A stretch of DNA of 6,174 nucleotides, from positions 1 to 6,174 of the forward strand of contig JAEXZL010000219.1 in the NCBI GenBank assembly GCA_023451395.1, given 5' to 3'. Both the position numbers and the translations under genes were made by a program. Below the pieces are notes generated by a model, which saw nothing but the letters and a program-made list of their open reading frames with translations, was not told the DNA's origin and did not search any database. Below, in pieces: positions 1 to 5,568 of this stretch (its first letter is position 1; every line of letters starts with the position of its first letter). The DNA comes from Bacillota bacterium. GTDB lineage: Bacteria > Bacillota > Clostridia > Clostridiales > Clostridiaceae.

Positions 1-661
1 CTTCAAATGAGAAAACAAACCCTGGGGTGAAGCCAGTGGCTGTCCACCTAAAGAGCCCAGCTTCAAAGCTAGAATTTTGAAGCAAGTTAGTGGATCTGAT
101 TGGTGTTAGGATTACATTATCAATAGATAATAGATTAACTTGTTGAGTCCCCTCACCTTTGCTTAGTAAAAGACGAGCATAAGCAGCTTCCCTTGGAGGA
201 ATATCTGTGATGTCGTAATAGGTAATTCTCGTTCTTCCATCTACAACATCCGTTGAAATAAAACCTGAAAGTCCTGCTCCTATTATCCTATGACTCTCAT
301 CTAGCCACAATACCTGTACTACTAGGTTCCCTACAACACCAAGTTGACTACTAACTGAAGATACATAAGTTATGAAGCTTAGGAATAGGGGATGAAAATT
401 ATTCTTACTTAATGGTACATCTTGAGATAAACTGGCTACTCCAGAGCCTAAATTTGCCACCTGTGTTCCTTCGGCGGGATTGGTATTACCAGACCTTGCA
501 TTGTTCGTGGTCCAAAAGACCATATCGTTTTCAAAACTGTGATTTTGAATTAAATTTCCTTGCCTTTTATTTTCATCTGATTCTGAATGATTAGACTCAC
601 AATCCTTAGAGTTCCTTGGAGAAAAAGTCTCTGAGTTATAATAATTTTTTTCATCTTGCAT
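1..661 (-). CDS. Putative spore-surface/adhesion protein with repeated NTTRR-F1-like beta-sandwich modules (3' end missing)
   Basis: The frame is open from an ATG at 661-659 to the left edge, giving 220 codons with no stop, so the C-terminus lies outside the window. A ribosome binding site AAAGGAG sits at 680-674, 12 nt upstream. Residues 1-35 are hydrophilic, rich in N, S, D, E and K, with no signal peptide or membrane segment. A module of about 155 residues begins NLIQNHSFEND..FW at residue 36. It ends with a typical beta-strand exit (LLSIDNVILTP, about 177-187), and a second copy begins NLLQNSSFEAGLFRW at residue 192, so the protein is a tandem array. The layout (N-x-SFE-x-W start, 'VxWLD..xxIIGAG' middle, 'IDNVxL' end) resembles the NTTRR-F1 domain found next to collagen-like repeats in Firmicutes, and family 4/9 carbohydrate-binding-like domains. 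A spore coat or exosporium location is inferred from the missing signal peptide and the neighbouring cwlD. Exact family membership is uncertain. Confidence 0.72.
   Translation of the reverse strand, partial: MQDEKNYYNSETFSPRNSKDCESNHSESDENKRQGNLIQNHSFENDMVFWTTNNARSGNTNPAEGTQVANLGSGVASLSQDVPLSKNNFHPLFLSFITYVSSVSSQLGVVGNLVVQVLWLDESHRIIGAGLSGFISTDVVDGRTRITYYDITDIPPREAAYARLLLSKGEGTQQVNLLSIDNVILTPIRSTNLLQNSSFEAGLFRWTATGFTPGFVFSFE
36..556 (-). repeat. Protein-level tandem module: first complete copy and start of a second
   Basis: In the minus-strand protein, residues 36-44 (NLIQNHSFE) and 192-200 (NLLQNSSFE) match at 7 of 9 positions. Both are followed within about 6 residues by an aromatic W. The period is 156 residues (468 nt). 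The first copy spans about 556 down to 89, and the second starts at about 88 and runs off the edge. The copies are diverged, so this is an old domain duplication and not a recent DNA repeat. Confidence 0.6.
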
Positions 662-820
662 TTCTGTGATGCACTCCTTTCGATAGTATATTACATAATA
701 TTCGAAAAAGGTTTTGCTTGTTCCGAAATAAGATTTAATAATATTAAATTTTTATAATATAAAATAATGATAAATTAAATGTTTATACAGAATTCTATAT
801 AATTTAGAAGAAGATTAACT

Positions 821-850
821 AAATAAAAATAATTGCTAATGTACATACTA
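821..850 (+). promoter_or_regulatory. Candidate sporulation-sigma promoter (sigma-G-like) for cwlD
   Basis: CATACTA at 844-850 fits the sigma-G -10 pattern CATnMTA exactly. AAATA at 821-825 is one base from the -35 pattern GMATA, at the expected 18-nt spacing. The same -10 (CATACTATA) also resembles sigma-E/K -10 elements, so the exact sigma factor is uncertain. In Bacillus subtilis cwlD is a sporulation gene read by sigma-E and sigma-G, which makes the match plausible. Transcription would start near 857, giving a leader of about 35 nt. A weaker vegetative alternative (TTAAAT 775-780, TATAAT 798-803, 17-nt spacer) lies upstream. Confidence 0.4.
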
Positions 851-871
851 TAGGTATATAGATGAATTATA

Positions 872-880
872 GGGAGGAGA
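872..880 (+). promoter_or_regulatory. Ribosome binding site of cwlD with unusually long spacing to a TTG start
   Basis: GGGAGGAGA is a strong Shine-Dalgarno sequence. Its GGAG at 876-879 lies 13 nt before the TTG at 893, which is long but tolerable. An ATG at 880 abuts it but is in another frame and opens only a 20-codon ORF. No ATG or GTG in the amidase frame exists between the upstream in-frame stop (TGA 863-865) and 893, so TTG is the best start. Confidence 0.6.
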
Positions 881-892
881 TGCAAAATAAGT

Positions 893-1666
893 TTGAGAAG
901 GAGAAAGTTAATCTTATTTTTTCTAGTAGTACTTTTTTTTAGTGTATTAATTATTCCAGATTCTGCTCATTCAGCGGAGGTTAACAATAGGCCAAAGATT
1001 AAGGATAGAAAAAAGCAGAAAGAAAACAATGATAATATTCCACAGGAGGAGCAAGTCAAAGAAAAGATTATTTTATTAGATCCAGGTCATGGAGGCTATG
1101 ATGGAGGAGCTATATCTAAGAATGGAACAGTAGAAAAGGATATAAACCTTTCAATATCTTTAAAGCTTAGAACTCAGCTGGAAAAACAGGGCTTTAAAGT
1201 ACATATGACTAGAGAGAAGGATGAGAGTTTAAATACGTTGAAACCTTCCTCTAAAAAGGTAGAGGATCTTACTAACAGGTGTAAAAAGAAGAGAGAGGTT
1301 CAGTGTGATATGTTTATAAGTATTCATCAAAATACCTTCCCTAAGGGAGCTGTGAAAGGAGCTCAGGTCTGGTATTCAAACTTTGAGGAAAGTAAATATT
1401 TAGCTCATAGCATACAAACTTCCCTTCGTGAGAATGTTGATACTTCAAATAAAAGAATTGAAAAGCCAGCCTTAGACAGCTATAGAATTTTAAGAGATGG
1501 CTATGAAGCTCCTTCAGTACTGGTAGAGTGTGGATTCATAACAAATTATGATGAGGAACAGAAACTAAAAAGTGATAGCTATCAGGAAAAGCTGGCAGAA
1601 GCTATAGTAATAGGGGTAAAGAATTACTATGAGGAGTATGATAAACGAAATATGCCTCCGGAATAA
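893..1666 (+). CDS. cwlD: N-acetylmuramoyl-L-alanine amidase CwlD, spore-cortex muramic-delta-lactam formation
   Basis: This is a 257-residue amidase of the Amidase_3 zinc family. Residues 1-28 form a signal peptide or membrane anchor: RRRK, a hydrophobic stretch at 6-21, then a possible AHSA cleavage region. A charged Lys/Glu/Asn-rich linker (30-57) precedes the catalytic domain. Visible active-site residues are H66 in LDPGHGG, E81 in VEKDINLS, H145 in ISIHQN and E212 in VECGFITN. The length, the overall layout and the C-terminal PPE tail match CwlD, which cleaves peptide side chains from muramic acid during sporulation. This lets the deacetylase PdaA make muramic-delta-lactam, the mark read by cortex-lytic enzymes at germination. 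It would act outside the forespore inner membrane. The start is a TTG after GGGAGGAGA. The gene stands alone, with a sporulation-type promoter upstream and its own terminator. A vegetative autolysin of the same family is the main alternative, but the CwlD-like size and ends argue against it. Confidence 0.88.
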   Translation: MRRRKLILFFLVVLFFSVLIIPDSAHSAEVNNRPKIKDRKKQKENNDNIPQEEQVKEKIILLDPGHGGYDGGAISKNGTVEKDINLSISLKLRTQLEKQGFKVHMTREKDESLNTLKPSSKKVEDLTNRCKKKREVQCDMFISIHQNTFPKGAVKGAQVWYSNFEESKYLAHSIQTSLRENVDTSNKRIEKPALDSYRILRDGYEAPSVLVECGFITNYDEEQKLKSDSYQEKLAEAIVIGVKNYYEEYDKRNMPPE

Positions 1667-1705
1667 GCATATGCATGAATATATTATTTCCGGGGTAATA
1701 ATTAT

Positions 1706-1742
1706 AACAGAGGAAGAAATGAATATTCTTCCTCTGTTTTTT
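1706..1742 (+). terminator. Rho-independent terminator of cwlD
   Basis: A perfect 13-bp stem (arm AACAGAGGAAGAA at 1706-1718 with its complement at 1726-1738) encloses a 7-nt loop and runs into a T-tract at 1737-1742. It lies 40 nt after the cwlD stop. On the minus strand the stem is followed by AT-rich sequence (ATAATTATTA) without a clean T-run, so it may also stop the converging minus-strand gene, but less efficiently. Confidence 0.92.
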
Positions 1743-1764
1743 ATCTCTGAGATATTTAAGACAT

Positions 1765-2538
1765 CTAGTTAATTATTGCTGTGGTACCTTCTTCTAAAAT
1801 AATCCACCAGCTTTTCCCCTTTAGGATACTTACATCTTGTCCATGGTAATCCTTTAAATTAACCCTTCCATTGCTCTCTGAAGTCCATTTTACTGAGGCG
1901 GATTTCCCACCAGAACATATTATAGCATTTCCAGCTTCATTGTTGGTGGTATTATAGTCCTTTTTTACAAATTGAAGGATTATATTAGAAACCCTTGGTC
2001 TTGGAGAGTCATTATTATCTTCCATATATTCGTAGGAGCCTTCATTGTAGATAAAAGAAGTTGAAGACCCTGGAGCAAACTCCACAAAAACAAGCTCTGC
2101 CCTGCCTTTGTAATATATGGGAACTTCTCTGGAGTTAGAAAAAAACTTAAGAGGAGTAAGCTCTTCTATAGGGATGGGAGTAATGGTTCCAGCCACATCT
2201 AAAAAGTTTGTAGTCTCATTAAAGAACACAGCTTTATAAAAGGAATCTTTAATACTCTCATCATATTTTTCATAGATAATATCACCTTGATTTTCTACAA
2301 ACATTGAAGCAGAAGTACCCTCTGGATACCTTATTTGAAAGACATGATCTCTGCTTATCACCGGTTGGACGCTCTCACCGGTAGTGGGGGAAACATCTAT
2401 GGCATTTCCTTGAGGGAGTTTATAGGTTTTTTGATACTTTAAGTAATTTAGACCACAGTATAGACAGATAAGGATCAAAGTGGTTATTAGAAAATATATA
2501 AGAAAATTATAAACATTATTATCGAAATTTGACTTCAC
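1765..2538 (-). CDS. Membrane-anchored protein with DUF3048 (YerB)-like C-terminal domain
   Basis: From the GTG at 2538-2536 this encodes 257 residues. A longer reading from a GTG at 2583-2581 gives 272 residues but has no ribosome binding site, whereas GAAAGGA at 2553-2547 sits 8 nt before the chosen start. One transmembrane segment lies at about 10-31 (NFLIYFLITTLILICLYCGL), with a short Asn/Lys-rich N-terminus before it, so the bulk is probably outside the cell. The last 75 residues (VSNIILQF, then G.A...GGKSASVKW, then G.DVSILKGKSWWIIL) follow the pattern of the DUF3048 C-terminal domain of YerB-type proteins. An earlier stretch (GDIIYEKYDESIKDSFYKAVFF) faintly resembles their N-terminal ADIVYE...RF.A.F motif. 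YerB homologues are usually lipoproteins; this one has no lipobox and its N-terminal domain looks strongly diverged. Function is unknown. It converges on cwlD and diverges from the glutamate mutase operon. Confidence 0.72.
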   Translation of the reverse strand: MKSNFDNNVYNFLIYFLITTLILICLYCGLNYLKYQKTYKLPQGNAIDVSPTTGESVQPVISRDHVFQIRYPEGTSASMFVENQGDIIYEKYDESIKDSFYKAVFFNETTNFLDVAGTITPIPIEELTPLKFFSNSREVPIYYKGRAELVFVEFAPGSSTSFIYNEGSYEYMEDNNDSPRPRVSNIILQFVKKDYNTTNNEAGNAIICSGGKSASVKWTSESNGRVNLKDYHGQDVSILKGKSWWIILEEGTTAIIN

Positions 2539-2546
2539 AGTTACCG

Positions 2547-2553
2547 TCCTTTC
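2547..2553 (-). promoter_or_regulatory. Ribosome binding site deciding the start of the DUF3048-like gene
   Basis: GAAAGGA on the minus strand ends 8 nt before the GTG at 2538-2536. The more upstream GTG at 2583-2581 is preceded directly by an A-run with no suitably spaced Shine-Dalgarno sequence, which favours the shorter protein. Confidence 0.5.
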
Positions 2554-2660
2554 AAAGTTCCTTACTTTATAAATTATAGTCACCTTTTTAACAATATATG
2601 CAATAAAAGGGCGTGAAAAATGATTAATAAGTAAATTGTGGAAAAGTTCCCCTTAATGTA

Positions 2661-2689
2661 TTGAAAGGAATATTATGGTATGTTAATAT
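2661..2689 (+). promoter_or_regulatory. Vegetative (sigma-A) promoter with extended -10 for the regulator-glm operon
   Basis: TTGAAA at 2661-2666, a 17-nt spacer, then TAATAT at 2684-2689 preceded by TGT at 2681-2683 (extended -10, TGn). The predicted transcript start is near 2695-2697, about 42 nt before the ATG of the GntR gene. This also argues against the upstream TTG at 2693 as the translation start. Confidence 0.7.
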
Positions 2690-2700
2690 GAGTTGGGGAG

Positions 2701-2722
2701 ATGGACTAATCCATTAATCCAT
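2701..2722 (+). promoter_or_regulatory. Candidate operator: near-palindrome plus tandem TAATCCAT repeat
   Basis: TAATCCAT occurs twice head-to-tail (2707-2714 and 2715-2722). The first copy also forms an inverted repeat with the preceding ATGGA: ATGGA-N4-TCCAT at 2701-2714. The element lies just downstream of the predicted transcription start and ahead of a GntR-type gene, the usual place for an autoregulatory site. I did not find it in the other intergenic gaps of the window. Binding is inferred. Confidence 0.4.
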
Positions 2723-2724
2723 TT

Positions 2725-2731
2725 AGGAGAG
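2725..2731 (+). promoter_or_regulatory. Ribosome binding site deciding the GntR gene start
   Basis: AGGAGAG ends 6 nt before the ATG at 2738. It supports this ATG over the in-frame TTG at 2693, which falls at or before the predicted transcription start. Confidence 0.7.
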
Positions 2732-2737
2732 ATTATA

Positions 2738-3706
2738 ATGGAAATTAAGTTAAATAAAAGTAATGGGGTACCTCTTTATATTCAAGTTAAAAGACAAATA
2801 ATGGATATGATTGCTTCTGAGAGCTTAAAGGTAGGCTATAAGATGCCTACCGAGAGGGAATTATCTAAGAATCTCAACATAAGCAGGAATACCATCAGTT
2901 CTGCCTACAAAGAACTGGAACTAGAAGGGGTATTAAAATCCTTTCAAGGGAAGGGAACCTTTGTTGCAGAACAAAATACAGCATGGAAGACTAGAGATTC
3001 CAAGGAGAAAATTTATAAGTTTCTAGATCTAGCCTTTGAAGAGGCCATTGAAAGTGGTATGGACCATAAAGATTTTTTAGAATTAGTTGGAATTTATACC
3101 GAGGATAAGGTTGAAAGAATGAATAGGATTAAAGCCATATATGTTGAGTGCAATGTAGAACAGTCAAGAATGTTTAGCAGACAGCTTAGTGATTCAACAA
3201 ATATGACAGTAGTACCCATTACATTAAATGACTTAAGAAGTATGAATGACAGTACAAAAAAAGCAGTAGAAAACAGCCAAATTATTGTATCTACCTTTAA
3301 TCATGTCAATGAGGTTACAAGACTGACCTCAGGCTTTAGTAAGGAGATATTAGGTGTTGCAATTAATGCAGATATAGGTACTATTGTTAAGATTGCTAGA
3401 TACCCTGCTAACACAAGATTTGGTTTTTTTTGCATGTCTGAAGAATTTATGTTTAAGATTAAGCAAGCATTAGAGGAGGCGGGATTAGGAGATATAAACA
3501 TAATCTATTCAAACAGCTTTGATAATAAGGAGGTTAAATCTATTATAGAGTCCTCGGATGTTTTATTGGTTTCACCTGGACGCTATAAGGATATCGCAGA
3601 AATTAATATGGATAATAAAGACATAATAAAATTTATATATAGCCTAGATGATGGATCAGTTAAAGCTCTTAAATCAAAGATTGTTGAGTTAAATATTCCT
3701 ATTTAA
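2738..3706 (+). CDS. GntR-family transcriptional regulator with unusual C-terminal domain, probable regulator of the glutamate mutase operon
   Basis: This encodes 322 residues from the ATG. Residues 12-77 are a typical GntR winged helix-turn-helix: PLYIQVKRQI, then VGYKMPTERELSKNLNISRNTISSAYKELE in two parts, then the wing GVLKSFQGKGTFV. After a helical linker (about 80-128) comes an alpha/beta domain of about 190 residues starting KAIYVECNVEQ (132-142), with alternating hydrophobic strands such as IIVSTFNHV and SSDVLLVSPGRY. This does not look like the FadR (FCD), HutC (UTRA), MocR aminotransferase or short YtrA tails. It recalls a ligand-binding Rossmann or periplasmic-binding-like fold, but I cannot assign it. 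The gene is first in the operon, 18 nt before glmS, so it probably senses glutamate, a pathway intermediate or a cobalamin-related signal and controls its own operon. Both the ligand and whether it activates or represses are unknown. Confidence 0.9.
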   Translation: MEIKLNKSNGVPLYIQVKRQIMDMIASESLKVGYKMPTERELSKNLNISRNTISSAYKELELEGVLKSFQGKGTFVAEQNTAWKTRDSKEKIYKFLDLAFEEAIESGMDHKDFLELVGIYTEDKVERMNRIKAIYVECNVEQSRMFSRQLSDSTNMTVVPITLNDLRSMNDSTKKAVENSQIIVSTFNHVNEVTRLTSGFSKEILGVAINADIGTIVKIARYPANTRFGFFCMSEEFMFKIKQALEEAGLGDINIIYSNSFDNKEVKSIIESSDVLLVSPGRYKDIAEINMDNKDIIKFIYSLDDGSVKALKSKIVELNIPI

Positions 3707-3711
3707 TTATT

Positions 3712-3716
3712 GGAGG
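3712..3716 (+). promoter_or_regulatory. Ribosome binding site deciding the glmS start
   Basis: GGAGG lies 8 nt before the ATG at 3725. An in-frame TTG at 3710 overlaps this site and would add five residues not present in known GlmS proteins, so the ATG is the start. Confidence 0.85.
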
Positions 3717-3724
3717 TAATAAGA

Positions 3725-4138
3725 ATGAATAAAAAGACACTGATTCTAGGAGTTATAGGCGCAGATTGCCATGCTGTTGGTAATAAGATCCTGGAATATG
3801 GACTTACAGAAGCAGGATTTAATGTTGTAAATATAGGGGTGATATCACCTCAGGAGGATTTTATTAATGCTGCTTTAGAGACAGATGCAAAGGTTATCAT
3901 GGTTTCCTCCCTTTATGGTCATGGGGAAATAGATTGTAGAGGTATGAGGGAAAAATGTTTGGAGGCAGGTCTTAAGGATGTGCTGCTTTATGTTGGGGGA
4001 AACATTGTAGTAGGTAAACAGAATTGGGAAGAGGTATACGAAAGATTCAAGGCTATGGGCTTTGATAGAGTATATCCACCTGGAACAAGCATTGAAACAG
4101 CGGTGGAGGATTTAAAGAGGGATTTATGCCTTCAATAA
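3725..4138 (+). CDS. glmS: Glutamate mutase sigma subunit (methylaspartate mutase S chain), B12-binding
   Basis: This encodes 137 residues, the same length as the Clostridium cochlearium and C. tetanomorphum GlmS/MutS proteins. It is a single Rossmann-like cobalamin-binding domain. The signature D-x-H-x-x-G is D14, H16 and G19; H16 replaces the dimethylbenzimidazole base as the lower cobalt ligand ('base-off/His-on'). Further B12-contacting motifs are SSLYGHGE (61-68), VGGNIVVGK (90-98) and the PPGTS near residues 118-122. With GlmE it forms the adenosylcobalamin-dependent enzyme (EC 5.4.99.1) that rearranges L-glutamate to (2S,3S)-3-methylaspartate, the first step of the methylaspartate fermentation pathway in the cytoplasm. 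It lies between the regulator (18-nt gap) and glmL (16-nt gap) in one operon. The name glmS here is the glutamate mutase subunit, not glucosamine-6-phosphate synthase. Confidence 0.97.
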   Translation: MNKKTLILGVIGADCHAVGNKILEYGLTEAGFNVVNIGVISPQEDFINAALETDAKVIMVSSLYGHGEIDCRGMREKCLEAGLKDVLLYVGGNIVVGKQNWEEVYERFKAMGFDRVYPPGTSIETAVEDLKRDLCLQ

Positions 4139-4154
4139 AATGGAGTGATGTTTT

Positions 4155-5543
4155 ATGAATGCCTATCTGCTTATTGATTTTGGAAGTACCTATACAAAGC
4201 TTACTGCAGTTGATGTAGATAAGGAAGAAATACTGGCAACAGCCAAAGCTATAACCACTATTGAAAAGGATATCATGATTGGATTTAACAAAGCTTTTAA
4301 TATCCTTCAGGAAAAGCTAAAGGACAAGGATGTAATTTACCTTAGAAAGTTAGCCTGTTCCTCAGCAGCTGGTGGATTAAAGATGGTAGCTATTGGGCTT
4401 GTACCTGAGCTTACAGCGGAGGCGGCAAAGAGAGCAGCCTTAGGGGCAGGTGCTAGAGTAATAAAGACTTTTAGTTTTGAGCTTACAGAGGATGAAATAG
4501 AAGAAATAAGAGAGCTGAAAGTTGACATCATACTTTTAGCTGGTGGCACTGATGGGGGAAACAAGGACTGTATCATGCATAATGCCATGCTTTTGGCTGA
4601 AAGTAATCTTATGATTCCGATAGTAGTTGCTGGCAATAAGGTGGCTGTGCCTGCTATAAGAGAAGCTTTTAAGAGAAAAAATATTATTTACGCTATATGT
4701 GATAATGTAATGCCAAGGCTAAACTCTTTAAAGGTAGAACCTGCTAGAGAAGAAATTAGAAAAATTTTCATGGAGAGAATCGTACAAGCTAAAGGCTTAA
4801 AAAATGCTGAGGAGTTTACAAATGGTATCTTAATGCCAACACCTGCAGCAGTTCTTGAGGCAGCAAGGGTACTCAGCGAGGGAAGTGACTTAGAAGAAGG
4901 CCTAGGTGAGATTATTGTTATGGATATTGGAGGGGCTACTACGGATATACACTCTATAGCTAAGGGAGAGCCTTCAAAGCCAGGGGTAAATTTAAGAGGT
5001 CTAGAAGAACCCTATGCTAAAAGAACCGTAGAAGGTGATTTAGGAATGAGGTACTCTGCCCTCTCTTTGTGGGAGGCAGTAGGAAGCAGAAAAATAAAGA
5101 AATATCTCAAGAACAAAGAAAGAAATATAGAGGAAGGATGCCTCCTTCGGCAGAAAGATATCATGTATATTCCTGAGGATGAGGATGAAAGAGACTTTGA
5201 TGAGGCTATGGCAATGAGTGCAATAGATACTGCTATGGAAAGACATTGCGGATATCTAGAGGCTAACTATTCTCCAATGGGGATGGTCTATAATCAGATA
5301 GGTAAGGATCTTATGGAGACGGAGTATGTTATAGGAACCGGAGGGGTAATAGTTCATAGCTCAATGCCTAAAAGAATATTGGAAGCATCGATTTTCAATA
5401 CTGAAAATATAAATTCATTAAAGCCGAGACATCCTAAGTTTTTGATTGATAGTGAATATATTCTATCTGCCATGGGTCTCTTAAGTAGAGAACTGCCGGA
5501 TATGTCGGTGCGGATTATGAAAAAATATCTTAAGCTGTTATAA
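4155..5543 (+). CDS. glmL: Glutamate mutase accessory protein GlmL/MutL (ASKHA-fold, probable reactivation/assembly factor)
   Basis: This encodes 462 residues, the size of clostridial MutL. The ASKHA (actin/Hsp70/sugar kinase) nucleotide-binding signatures are visible in order: phosphate-1 loop DFGSTYTK (8-15), a glycine-rich LLAGGTDGG (127-135), phosphate-2 loop MDIGGATTD (256-264) and the adenosine motif IGTGGV (393-398). MutL is encoded between the two mutase subunits in clostridia but is not part of the active enzyme. By analogy with diol dehydratase reactivases and other ATPases of this fold, it is thought to repair or assemble the B12 enzyme, though direct biochemical proof is limited. 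The ribosome binding site GGAG (4142-4145) is 9 nt before the ATG. The gene ends 25 nt before glmE. All motifs are intact and the reading frame is unbroken. Confidence 0.95.
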   Translation: MNAYLLIDFGSTYTKLTAVDVDKEEILATAKAITTIEKDIMIGFNKAFNILQEKLKDKDVIYLRKLACSSAAGGLKMVAIGLVPELTAEAAKRAALGAGARVIKTFSFELTEDEIEEIRELKVDIILLAGGTDGGNKDCIMHNAMLLAESNLMIPIVVAGNKVAVPAIREAFKRKNIIYAICDNVMPRLNSLKVEPAREEIRKIFMERIVQAKGLKNAEEFTNGILMPTPAAVLEAARVLSEGSDLEEGLGEIIVMDIGGATTDIHSIAKGEPSKPGVNLRGLEEPYAKRTVEGDLGMRYSALSLWEAVGSRKIKKYLKNKERNIEEGCLLRQKDIMYIPEDEDERDFDEAMAMSAIDTAMERHCGYLEANYSPMGMVYNQIGKDLMETEYVIGTGGVIVHSSMPKRILEASIFNTENINSLKPRHPKFLIDSEYILSAMGLLSRELPDMSVRIMKKYLKLL

Positions 5544-5568
5544 ATTATGAAAGTTAGGGGATATAAAA

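Noticed and set aside
29..45. GCCACTG on the minus strand, resembling the core of a cobalamin-riboswitch B12 box
   Set aside because: It is inside the coding frame of the module protein (the Trp-Thr-Ala-Thr-Gly stretch), has no surrounding riboswitch structure, and is far from the B12-dependent genes.
412..594. Plus-strand 60-codon ORF
   Set aside because: It lies opposite the minus-strand module protein, has no ribosome binding site and no recognisable domain; it is a shadow.
684..713. Sigma-K-like elements on the minus strand (AACC, 17 nt, AATATACTA) ahead of the module-protein gene
   Set aside because: The implied transcript start near 677 would fall within the AAAGGAG ribosome binding site, so this cannot serve the gene properly.
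2573..2623. Minus-strand promoter candidates for the DUF3048-like gene: TTGCAT-N19-TATAAT, and a sigma-E-like TCATTTT-N16-CATATATT
   Set aside because: The spacers are outside the usual range in both cases and neither can be preferred; a promoter must lie here but I cannot place it.
2693..2737. N-terminal extension of the GntR protein from TTG 2693
   Set aside because: It starts at or before the predicted transcription start, lacks a ribosome binding site, and adds residues ahead of a standard GntR N-terminus.
3301..3501. Minus-strand ORF of 66 codons
   Set aside because: It is antisense to the GntR gene, which has clear protein-family support.
4337..4636. Minus-strand ORF of 99 codons
   Set aside because: It is Ser/Ala/Ile-rich and opposite glmL, whose motifs span this stretch; it is a shadow.
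5040..5246. Minus-strand ORF of 68 codons
   Set aside because: It is opposite the intact glmL frame, with no ribosome binding site.
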